Shown one piece after another: positions 13,303 through 20,049 of a DNA stretch of 21,617 nt. A program made the translations under genes and the position numbers. Every line of letters starts with the position of its first letter. Position 1 is the stretch's first letter. The notes under the pieces are model-generated. The model saw only the letters and a list, made by a program, of their open reading frames with translations, was not told the DNA's origin and did not search any database. Source of the stretch: JBPOIC01 sp052034865 (lineage in GTDB: Bacteria > UBA10199 > JADFYH01); the NCBI GenBank assembly GCA_052034865.1, contig JBPOIC010000007.1:1-21617 (forward strand). Reading direction: 5' to 3'.

Positions 13303-14547
13303 CTAAGGGATCCATTCCCCTTTGATCAAATCCTCCAAAGTTTCCCTCTTACGGATCACTGCAAACTCACTTCCTTTGACCAGCACTTCAGCCGCTTTGG
13401 GACGTGTGTTGTAATTGGAGGACATCGCGAAACCGTAAGCCCCTGCCGAGAAGACGCTCAAAAGCTCTTTCTGTTTTAACTCAGGAAGCAGGCGATCCTG
13501 GGCTAAAAAATCACCCGATTCACAGATGGGACCTACCACATCCGCCTTTGAAGTGGAGCGGCGGTTTTTCACCACGGGCTCAATCTGATGATAGCTTCCA
13601 TAAAAAGAGGGTCGGATCAGATCATTCATTGCGGCATCCACAATTACAAAGCGTTTTGCAGGTGTTTTTTTCACATACAACACCTGAGTCACCAAAATAC
13701 CGGCATTTCCCATAATCGAGCGGCCGGGCTCCAATATAATCGTGAGTCCTAAATCTTTTAATTCACGCATCAAGGCCTGGGCATATTGCTCAGGCGTCGG
13801 TGGGGTTTCATTTTTATATTGAATTCCCAAACCTCCACCCAGGTCGAGATAGCGGATTGAAATTCCTGCCTTGTTCAGTTTGCTTATTAGCTCTTTCAGT
13901 TTTTTTAAGGCGTCGACAAAAGGGCGGATCTGCGTGAGCTGGCTTCCGATATGACAATCAAGGCCAATGACTTCTATGTTTCTAAGTTTTTTGGCCTTTT
14001 GATAAATTTCTAGTGCTCGTTGAACATCTACCCCAAATTTATTCTTCTTCATTCCGGTGGAAATATAAGGATGGGTTTTTGCATCGATATTCGGATTCAC
14101 ACGCAATGCAATGGGCGCTTTTTGTTTAAGACGTCCTGCCACCAGATTCAAGGTGATGAGCTCTTCTTCGGATTCCACATTGAACTGAAGAATTCCCGCA
14201 TGTAAGGCCTGCTCCATCTCCTGCTCGGTTTTTCCTACCCCAGAATAAACAATTTTTTGAGGAGAAATCCCTGCTTTTAAAGCGCGAAAAAGTTCTCCTC
14301 CACTGACGATATCGACTCCACCGCCCATTTTTCCAATCGCATTCAAAATGGCCAGGTTGGAATTACACTTCATCGAAAAGCAGATGAGGGTATCTAGTTG
14401 AGTAAAGGCTTTCTGATAGGCCAGAAAATGCTCTTCAATCGCGGCATGGCTATAAATGTAGACCGGCGTTCCGACCTCACGGGCAATTTTGGCAATAGGG
14501 GTTTTTTCGGCGTGGAGAGTGTTGTTTTTGTAAGTAAATGATTTCAT
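13303..14547 (-). CDS. lysA: Diaminopimelate decarboxylase
   Basis: A 414-residue PLP enzyme (alanine-racemase-like barrel) that decarboxylates meso-diaminopimelate to lysine. Lys60 in FSMKCNSNLAIL is the PLP lysine; many LysA proteins read YAxKAN here, so FSMKCNSN is a modest variant. HIGSQ, LDLGGGLGI (phosphate-binding glycines), EPGRSI and CESGDF (catalytic Cys of the partner subunit) follow, then SAGAYGFAMSSNYN near the C-terminus. The ATG at 14545-14547 gives a normal N-terminus. A 27-residue in-frame extension upstream is not family-like. It follows argH by 99 bp and is separated from dapF by 135 bp of repeat-rich DNA. Confidence 0.96.
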   Translation of the reverse strand: MKSFTYKNNTLHAEKTPIAKIAREVGTPVYIYSHAAIEEHFLAYQKAFTQLDTLICFSMKCNSNLAILNAIGKMGGGVDIVSGGELFRALKAGISPQKIVYSGVGKTEQEMEQALHAGILQFNVESEEELITLNLVAGRLKQKAPIALRVNPNIDAKTHPYISTGMKKNKFGVDVQRALEIYQKAKKLRNIEVIGLDCHIGSQLTQIRPFVDALKKLKELISKLNKAGISIRYLDLGGGLGIQYKNETPPTPEQYAQALMRELKDLGLTIILEPGRSIMGNAGILVTQVLYVKKTPAKRFVIVDAAMNDLIRPSFYGSYHQIEPVVKNRRSTSKADVVGPICESGDFLAQDRLLPELKQKELLSVFSAGAYGFAMSSNYNTRPKAAEVLVKGSEFAVIRKRETLEDLIKGEWIP

Positions 14548-14573
14548 AAATTGGGTTCTCAATAAAAATGTGG

Positions 14574-14588
14574 GTGTTTGAAAAACAC
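14574..14588 (-). promoter_or_regulatory. Small hairpin in the argH-lysA spacer
   Basis: GTGTTT and AAACAC flank a 3-base loop, 26 bases before the lysA ATG. On the minus strand a short T run follows a few bases later, so it resembles a weak terminator or an attenuating hairpin. The 99-bp spacer is too short for a lysine riboswitch. Confidence 0.3.
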
Positions 14589-14646
14589 ATGCTTCGCAGG
14601 AGAGGATTATGAGAAGTTCTATCCTCACATGATCTTTTCAGAAAAT

Positions 14647-16026
14647 TTATTTTTTTAAACTGAGGCGAGCGCGCTTGAGCTGCTTTTTTACCTCACTCTT
14701 TGCTGTTCCACCGTAACTTGTCCGGCGATTCACAGACTCTGTCACGGATAACCACGGGGCAACATCCTCTTCAATTTTATCCGAAAACCTTCTCAACTCC
14801 GTCAGTGAAATTTCATCCAAGGCCTGAGCTCTCTCCTGAGCCGCGCGCACGATTTGTCCGACGATGTGGTGAGATTCACGAAACGGAATTCCTTTATTCA
14901 CGAGATAATCCGCCAGATCGGTCGCGACTAAAAAACCATCGCGTGTGGCCTGAAGCATCCGGTCCGCACGAAACTGAGTACCAGCGAGCATGTGGGCGGT
15001 GAGGGTTAGGCAGGTGAGGGTTGTTTCAATCGTATCAAACAGCGGTTCTTTATCTTCCTGAAGATCTTTATTGTAAGCCAGTGGAAGGCCTTTGACGGTG
15101 GTGAATAAGCCCATGAGATGACCGAGAACACGCCCGGTTTTTCCACGAATAAGCTCGGGGACATCGGGATTCATTTTCTGTGGCATCATCGAAGAGCCGG
15201 TGCAAAAATTCTCGGGCAGTTTTACGAAGCCAAACTCAAAGCTGCTCCATAAAATCATCTCATCGGCAAAGCGGGAGAGATGAGTCATAATCATCGCGCA
15301 ACACGAAAGAAGCTCAAGCAGATGATCACGACTGCCCACCGCATCCAGAGAGTTAGGGGCGACACGTCCAAAGCCAAGCTCTTTTGCCACACTCGCACGA
15401 TCGATGGGAAACGGTGTTCCGGCAAGGGCCCCTGCGCCCAACGGAAGGGTTTCCATCCTTTTCAATAAATCCTGAAGGCGCTCGAGATCGCGGGCAGCCA
15501 TTTCAAAATAGGCGAGTAAATGGTGGCTCAATAGAATGGGTTGTGCGCGCTGAAGATGAGTGTAACCGGGGAGAATGATATCAATATTTTTTTCGGCCTG
15601 AGTCAGTAAGGTTGTTTGGAGTTCTCGAAGAGCTTTCTTAAGCTTTCGAATCTGATCACGCCCGTAGAGACGAACATCCAGTGCGGATTGATCGTTTCGC
15701 GATCGGGCGGTGTGGAGCTTGCCACCTGCCGGGCCAATGCGGCGAATGAGCTCGGCCTCAATATTCAAATGAACGTCTTCCTGGTCCACTCTCCACTCAA
15801 AGTTTCCTTTGGCAATATCAGTCGCAATTTCCTTTAAGCCTTTTTCTATTTTTTTGGCGTCGGCTGAAGAAATGATTTTTTGTCGTCCGAGCATGCGCAC
15901 ATGAGCGAGGCTGCCCTCGATATCGTAGGGCCAAAGTTTGTAATCGAAACCGATGGAGGCATTGAAGGCATCGACTTCGGAGGAGGTTTTTTCGGCGAAA
16001 CGTCCGCCCCAGAGTTTGGTGGTCAT
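14647..16026 (-). CDS. argH: Argininosuccinate lyase
   Basis: A 459-residue member of the fumarase/aspartase superfamily that splits argininosuccinate into arginine and fumarate. KLWGGRF opens the protein. LHTARSRNDQ (about 104-113) and GYTHLQRAQP hold the substrate-binding and catalytic His residues. GSSMMPQKMNPDVPELIRGK is the superfamily signature containing the catalytic Ser loop. Length is normal. The ATG at 16024-16026 gives MTTKLWGGRF; a TTG two codons upstream is the only other choice. No argG is in the window. It is divergent from rarA. Confidence 0.97.
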   Translation of the reverse strand: MTTKLWGGRFAEKTSSEVDAFNASIGFDYKLWPYDIEGSLAHVRMLGRQKIISSADAKKIEKGLKEIATDIAKGNFEWRVDQEDVHLNIEAELIRRIGPAGGKLHTARSRNDQSALDVRLYGRDQIRKLKKALRELQTTLLTQAEKNIDIILPGYTHLQRAQPILLSHHLLAYFEMAARDLERLQDLLKRMETLPLGAGALAGTPFPIDRASVAKELGFGRVAPNSLDAVGSRDHLLELLSCCAMIMTHLSRFADEMILWSSFEFGFVKLPENFCTGSSMMPQKMNPDVPELIRGKTGRVLGHLMGLFTTVKGLPLAYNKDLQEDKEPLFDTIETTLTCLTLTAHMLAGTQFRADRMLQATRDGFLVATDLADYLVNKGIPFRESHHIVGQIVRAAQERAQALDEISLTELRRFSDKIEEDVAPWLSVTESVNRRTSYGGTAKSEVKKQLKRARLSLKK

Positions 16027-16036
16027 AATCAATAAT

Positions 16037-16048
16037 AGTTATGGGTTA
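16037..16048. repeat. AGTTATGGGTTA repeat, copy 2
   Basis: Second copy of the 12-mer at 13185-13196, 10 bp upstream of the argH ATG. The remainder of the argH-rarA divergent gap (to 16235) shows no other clear signal except the rarA ribosome binding site GAAAGGAAAG. Confidence 0.5.
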
Positions 16049-16235
16049 GGGGTTTATAAAATGTTCAGGCGGGATAACAAGGTTCCGGGATGAATTCAAG
16101 AAGGCTGTGCAGACGGAGTTGTTTTCCTTCTTTCTTGCTTATCCTGAATATGCGAATTTCCCTACGTCCGCATCTTAGGGGAGCCCTTGCCACTGGAGCT
16201 GTCCCTTAAAACAATGGATCTTTTGAAAGGAAAGA

Positions 16236-17474
16236 ATGATGAACGATTTATTTACCCAGGCGGCCGAAGAGGCCAAAAAGCAGCAGGCTCCCTTGGCCGA
16301 GCGTTTGAGACCTCAAGGGTTGGACGAAGTGGTGGGGCAGGAAAAGCTTTTGGGACCTCAGGGAGCCTTAAGGGTCTTAATCGAAAAAGACCGCGTTCCT
16401 TCCCTGATTTTTTGGGGCCCTCCGGGAAGTGGTAAAACGACGCTTGCCCAGGTGATTGCCCATCACACGCGATCGCGGTTCTGGATTTTGTCGGCGGTTA
16501 TGGCAGGGGTGAAAGAGTTACGGGAAATTATCGAGGAGGCCAAAAGAGAGTTTTCGTTTACGCAAAAAAAGGCCCTGGTGTTTGTCGATGAGATTCATCG
16601 TTTTAATAAGGCTCAGCAGGATGCCCTTCTACCGCATATCGAGGACGGCACTATTACACTCATAGGTGCAACGACAGAAAATCCCTCCTTTGAAGTTATT
16701 GGGCCCCTTCTCTCACGTTGTCGTGTTTTTGTACTGGAACCTTTGGGGGAACGGGCTGCACAAATTCTACTGGAGCGCGGTCTAAACACTTTGCAGGTAC
16801 GCATGGAAGCTGGGGCGCAAAATTTTCTGATCGAGTACGCCCAGGGAGATGCACGTCGTTTGCTTAATACACTGGAAATTGCTGCTAATCTCACCGAGAA
16901 AAATAAACCCATCCAGATCGAGCAGATTGAAGAGGCGTCGCAGCAAAAAACACTTTTATATGACCGATCCGGAGAAGAACATTACAATGTGATCAGTGCC
17001 TTTATCAAAAGCATGCGGGCATCCGATGCGGATGCCGCTGTTTACTATCTGGCGCGAATGTTCGAAGCGGGTGAGGATCCTTTGTTTCTGGCGCGGCGTA
17101 TGGTGATTTTTGCTTCGGAAGATATCGGACTTGCCGATTCGCACGCCCTTCCTCTCGCCATTTCAGCGATGCAGGCCTATGATTTTGTAGGACGTCCTGA
17201 AGGATGGATTCCTCTTGCACATGCAGCTTGCTATTTAGCTCTGGCTCCCAAAAGCAACGCCAGTTACTCCGCTTATAAAAATGCCAGGGCCGAAGTTCTG
17301 GAATCCGGCTCACTTCCTGTTCCTCTTCATCTGCGTAATGCCCCCACCTCGCTCATGAAAAATCTCGGTTATGGAAAAGATTACAAATATGCGCACACCG
17401 ACCCGGAAGGTTCAAAACAAATGAAATGCCTTCCAGAAAAAATTCAGGGGATGAAGTTTTTGAAGAGAGAGTGA
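16236..17474 (+). CDS. rarA: Replication-associated recombination protein A (RarA/MgsA, AAA+ ATPase)
   Basis: A 412-residue AAA+ ATPase of the RarA/Mgs1/WRNIP1 family, which acts at stalled replication forks and is related to clamp loaders. PLAERLRPQGLDEVVGQEKLLG opens the family domain. Walker A is GPPGSGKTT (61-69) and Walker B VFVDEIHRFNK with Asp118-Glu119. Sensor 1 is GATTENPSF, the Arg-finger region LLSRCRV, and sensor 2 lies in GDARRLLN. The C-terminal part with SMRASDADAAVYYLARM and FASEDIGLAD is the RarA-specific oligomerisation domain. It is slightly shorter than the common 430-445 residues. The start is ATGATG with GAAAGGAAAG upstream. Confidence 0.96.
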   Translation: MMNDLFTQAAEEAKKQQAPLAERLRPQGLDEVVGQEKLLGPQGALRVLIEKDRVPSLIFWGPPGSGKTTLAQVIAHHTRSRFWILSAVMAGVKELREIIEEAKREFSFTQKKALVFVDEIHRFNKAQQDALLPHIEDGTITLIGATTENPSFEVIGPLLSRCRVFVLEPLGERAAQILLERGLNTLQVRMEAGAQNFLIEYAQGDARRLLNTLEIAANLTEKNKPIQIEQIEEASQQKTLLYDRSGEEHYNVISAFIKSMRASDADAAVYYLARMFEAGEDPLFLARRMVIFASEDIGLADSHALPLAISAMQAYDFVGRPEGWIPLAHAACYLALAPKSNASYSAYKNARAEVLESGSLPVPLHLRNAPTSLMKNLGYGKDYKYAHTDPEGSKQMKCLPEKIQGMKFLKRE

Positions 17475-17492
17475 GGGGGAGAGGAGAAAGGG

Positions 17493-17511
17493 AAGAAGAC
17501 TGAATGCAGAA
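17493..17511 (+). repeat. AAGAAGACTGAATGCAGAA repeat unit after rarA
   Basis: This 19-mer resembles the inverted copy at 13265-13283 (17 of 19 identical). It sits 19 bp after the rarA stop and continues into further CAGA-type units (AAAGCAGAG, ATACAGA). Confidence 0.5.
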
Positions 17512-17540
17512 AGCAGAGATACAGATGGGACAGCCTGATC

Positions 17541-17640
17541 CTCCTACGGCGGACTTGGCCCTGAGCTTGACGAAGGGGCGAACCATGAACATCCTTCCTC
17601 AGAACCTCCCCGCCCGGACAGGCACCCTTCCATGGAGGGG
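17541..17640. repeat. REP-like palindromic intergenic block
   Basis: It contains CCCTGAGCTTGACGAAGGGG (17559-17578), an imperfect palindrome of the widely dispersed CCCTGAGCTTG(T)CGAAGGG type. It also contains CCCTTCCATGGAGGGG (17625-17640), self-complementary if one G-U pair is allowed. The block is locally richer in G and C than its surroundings. The gap 17475-17724 between convergent rarA and the TPR gene has no supported coding region. Confidence 0.55.
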
Positions 17641-17650
17641 AATCAAAACA

Positions 17651-17700
17651 ATCAGAATTCAGAATATAGAATACAGGAGACAGAAATCAGAATTTAGAAC
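17651..17700 (+). repeat. Tandem TCAGAATT-type degenerate repeat
   Basis: Units ATCAGAATTC, AGAATATAGAATACAG, GAGACAGAAATCAG and AATTTAGAAC run one after another. The spacing and CAGAA core resemble the repeat after lysA, read on the opposite strand. No function is known. Confidence 0.55.
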
Positions 17701-17724
17701 CCAAAAGAAAATTTCAAAAAATCA

Positions 17725-18471
17725 TCATTTCTTTTTTGGTTTTACCTTTTCGGATTTTTTCGGTGGGACATAATCGGCGCCCAGGGCGAGGTTTAAGTAC
17801 ATCATGGCAGATTCATCTTCGGGATTGGTTTTCAAGACTGATTCCCAGGTTGCCACGGCTTTGCTTTTCTCACTATGGGCGTATTGAGTTACCCCGAGCT
17901 GAATTTTGGCCTGGGTGTAGTTGGGATTGATCTTCAAAATCTCATTAAAGATCTTGAGCGCTTCTGCATTTTTTCCTTCCTCGCGTAAACAAATCGCCAG
18001 TTTCGAGCGAATATCCAAAAACTTTGGTCTTAATTCGAGTGCCTTTTCGTATTCGCGAATGGCCTCGGGGTAGAGACCAATCCCTTCGTAGATATCTCCG
18101 ATTTCCGCATGTTTGTTGGCGAGCTTGTTTTTAATGAAAGGATCGATTTTCTCCGGTTTCTTTTTGTCTCGGGGCTGCACTCTTGCATAAAGTGCGGAGG
18201 CTTTCTTGTACTGACCGAGATCGTTGTAGAGAACGGCTAGGTTGAGCAGGGCTTCGGTGTAGTGGGGATTGATTTCGGTAGCCTTTTCAAAGCATTCGAT
18301 CGAGCGGTTGAATTGTCCACTCGCATGATAAATCACTCCAAGCATGTTGTAGACATCCGCAAAGTGAGGTTGTTTTTCGATGAGGGCAGAAAAACATTTT
18401 TCCGCACGTTCATAATCTTTCTTTTCAAAAAATCGACGTCCATCCCGAAACAATTGGCTGTTTCTGTTCAT
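17725..18471 (-). CDS. Tetratricopeptide repeat (TPR) protein
   Basis: A 248-residue protein made almost wholly of TPR units, about six in tandem from residue 4 to about 230. Clear examples are ADVYNMLGVIYHASGQFNRS, TEALLNLAVLYNDLGQYKKA and LDIRSKLAICLREEGKNAEA. A short Pro/Lys spacer (RDKKKPEKIDP) interrupts the array after the third unit. The C-terminus is a basic tail ending KVKPKKK. No signal peptide is seen, so it may be cytoplasmic or lie at the inner face. It probably acts as a protein-protein scaffold; partners are unknown. It lies 18 bp after bamD on the same strand, with GAGGA just before its ATG, which suggests an envelope-assembly link. Confidence 0.85.
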   Translation of the reverse strand: MNRNSQLFRDGRRFFEKKDYERAEKCFSALIEKQPHFADVYNMLGVIYHASGQFNRSIECFEKATEINPHYTEALLNLAVLYNDLGQYKKASALYARVQPRDKKKPEKIDPFIKNKLANKHAEIGDIYEGIGLYPEAIREYEKALELRPKFLDIRSKLAICLREEGKNAEALKIFNEILKINPNYTQAKIQLGVTQYAHSEKSKAVATWESVLKTNPEDESAMMYLNLALGADYVPPKKSEKVKPKKK

Positions 18472-18489
18472 AAGTATCCTCGGAGGATT

Positions 18490-19245
18490 TCAGGTGAGTT
18501 TTTTTGCGGCCTTTTGGGTCAGTTTACTTTCAGGAAATTTCGACTGCATTTCAGCAAGAATCGCCTTGGCCTGATTCATATTTCCCAAACGCTGATGAGA
18601 AAGGAGCATGGCATACAGCACTTCTTCATCGAGTCCTAATTGTGGATAGTCGCGGTAGATTTCTTCAAAGCGGACGATGGCCGATTTGTATTCTCCCTCC
18701 TTGTAATAAAATTTTCCGATGTAGAGTGCCCGTTTTGCGAGACGCTTTCGGGCTTCATCGTGCTTTGCTTTTGCGGCCTTATAAAAGGTGGAAGAAGGAT
18801 ATTGACTCAGGACCACGGCAAAAGAATCGATTGCCTGCGGCAGACGCTCCTGATCGCGATCGATTTTTTTAGGACTTTCATGCAGGTAGGATAAACCCAT
18901 CCTGAAATAAACATAGTCCAGCTTATCGCTGGTAGGATGAAGCCTTGCAAACATTTGATAGGTTTCAGCGGCCAGGAGATATTCTTTATGCTGATAATAG
19001 GCATCCGCTACCTTGATCTCGGCTTCGTTGGCATAAGGAGAGCTTGAGAAACGGCTTTTAAAAACTTCAAGACAATTGATGGCTTCCTGAAATTTCTTTT
19101 TGGAAGAGAGTTGAAGGCATTTGTTGAAAGCGACACTGTCCTGTTCCTGACCGGTGAGAGTAGTATGGATTTTCTTACCGCCGCACGCCTGAATTGTAAG
19201 GCCGAACGCAAAGAGGATAAAAATGGAAAGCAGAGCTCTTTTCAT
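18490..19245 (-). CDS. bamD: Outer membrane protein assembly lipoprotein BamD
   Basis: A 251-residue lipoprotein of the BamD/YfiO family, part of the BAM complex that inserts beta-barrel proteins into the outer membrane. Lys-Arg plus a hydrophobic stretch end in the lipobox IQAC with Cys21 as the acylated residue; Gln at -2 is less usual. About five TPR-like units follow. The family hallmark DRDQ near 135-138 (KKIDRDQERLPQAIDSF) matches the conserved BamD segment, and RFEEIYRDYPQLGLDEEVLY is the typical fourth/fifth repeat. Length is normal. The ATG at 19243-19245 has no Shine-Dalgarno sequence and lies close to a good -10 element, so the leader may be very short. The TPR gene is downstream. 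Confidence 0.9.
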   Translation of the reverse strand: MKRALLSIFILFAFGLTIQACGGKKIHTTLTGQEQDSVAFNKCLQLSSKKKFQEAINCLEVFKSRFSSSPYANEAEIKVADAYYQHKEYLLAAETYQMFARLHPTSDKLDYVYFRMGLSYLHESPKKIDRDQERLPQAIDSFAVVLSQYPSSTFYKAAKAKHDEARKRLAKRALYIGKFYYKEGEYKSAIVRFEEIYRDYPQLGLDEEVLYAMLLSHQRLGNMNQAKAILAEMQSKFPESKLTQKAAKKLT

Positions 19246-19258
19246 AAGTGGCGGCGAT

Positions 19259-19286
19259 ACTATAGGAACTCCAAAAGGATAGACAA
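19259..19286 (-). promoter_or_regulatory. Candidate bamD promoter
   Basis: On the minus strand TTGTCT (19286-19281), 16 bases, then TATAGT (19264-19259). The -10 matches the consensus at 5 of 6 positions. The predicted transcript would start about 7 bases before the bamD ATG, giving a nearly leaderless mRNA. Confidence 0.4.
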
Positions 19287-19373
19287 GGGCTAAGTTGGAT
19301 TGCAGGACGTGGCTGCCTTATCTTATCAAAATCCTATTATTCTATTGACTGGATACAGAGTCGAGTCGTTCGG

Positions 19374-19402
19374 TTGACAGCGAGACAGGTGATTATTATC
19401 TA
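19374..19402 (+). promoter_or_regulatory. Candidate promoter upstream of the DUF1844 gene
   Basis: A perfect -35 TTGACA (19374-19379) is followed after 17 bases by TATCTA, a weak -10. The overlapping TATTAT is a better hexamer but is only 14 bases away. It would leave a leader of about 135 bases containing the dyad AACGGA-T-TCCGTT (19517-19529), which abuts the AGGAG ribosome binding site. Confidence 0.3.
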
Positions 19403-19543
19403 TGACTGAGCTTCAATTTTTTCTTTGGAGCAAAAAAAGAGGTGATTTTGGAAAGTCAGGATCAATCCTCAAGAAGTCCAGGTTTGTTTCCATGCATATC
19501 TGTTAAATCCAATCCAAACGGATTCCGTTAGGAGAACACGTTT

Positions 19544-19966
19544 ATGAGTGAATCTCAAAAATCATCCCCAGAATTTAAAGTTGCCGACCACCGACGCTTC
19601 AACCCAGATGGGTCTGAAAAAGAAGCAGCCGATGGGGGCCAAAGCTCATCCTCTTCGCAGGATCCCAGTCCTTCAACGGACACCCCTTCTTCTAAAAAAG
19701 AGTCTGAACCAATCAAAGATCTTCCAGCGGTTACTTTTCCGGATTTTCTGCTATCGCTTGCAAGTTCTGCCCAAATGGCCCTTGGGCTTGCTCCCAATCC
19801 TTTTACTCAAACCGTTGAAAAAAACCTCCCTTATGCCAAACAAACCATCGATCTGCTTGGATTGATTGCTGAAAAAACGAAAGGCAATCTTTCGAAGGAA
19901 GAGGATCAGCTCCTCCAGGTGATTTTGGCTGATCTGAGAATGCGTTATTTAGAAGAAAAAAAATAG
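19544..19966 (+). CDS. DUF1844 domain protein
   Basis: A 140-residue protein. The N-terminal FKVADHRRFNPDG is the short conserved DUF1844 box, followed by a Ser/Pro/Asp-rich linker (about 28-58). The main domain (about 60-138) has FPDFLLSLASSAQMALGL, KQTIDLLGLIAEKTKGNLSKEEDQLL and LADLRMRYLE, the diagnostic pattern. No signal peptide or membrane segment is seen, so it is likely cytoplasmic. The function of the family is unknown; it occurs in deltaproteobacterial and related genomes. The start is ATG with AGGAG 9 bases upstream. It sits 83 bp before the htrA-type gene on the same strand and may share its transcript. Confidence 0.9.
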   Translation: MSESQKSSPEFKVADHRRFNPDGSEKEAADGGQSSSSSQDPSPSTDTPSSKKESEPIKDLPAVTFPDFLLSLASSAQMALGLAPNPFTQTVEKNLPYAKQTIDLLGLIAEKTKGNLSKEEDQLLQVILADLRMRYLEEKK

Positions 19967-19990
19967 GAGATAGGATTTTCTTTCGGGGAT

Positions 19991-20019
19991 GATCTGTGAG
20001 ATTTTAATCGGCACAGATC
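19991..20019. promoter_or_regulatory. Perfect 8-bp dyad upstream of the htrA-type gene
   Basis: GATCTGTG (19991-19998) and CACAGATC (20012-20019) are perfect inverted repeats with centres 21 bp apart, two helical turns, ending 30 bp before the ATG. This suits binding of a dimeric regulator. It could also be a hairpin between the two genes, but no U run follows. Confidence 0.45.
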
Positions 20020-20049
20020 GACCGCTTTAGAAGGTCCTAAATTAAAAAA

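Noticed and set aside
16187..16435. An 82-codon plus-strand frame starting upstream of rarA
   Set aside because: It overlaps the well-supported rarA N-terminus in another frame and shows no motif.
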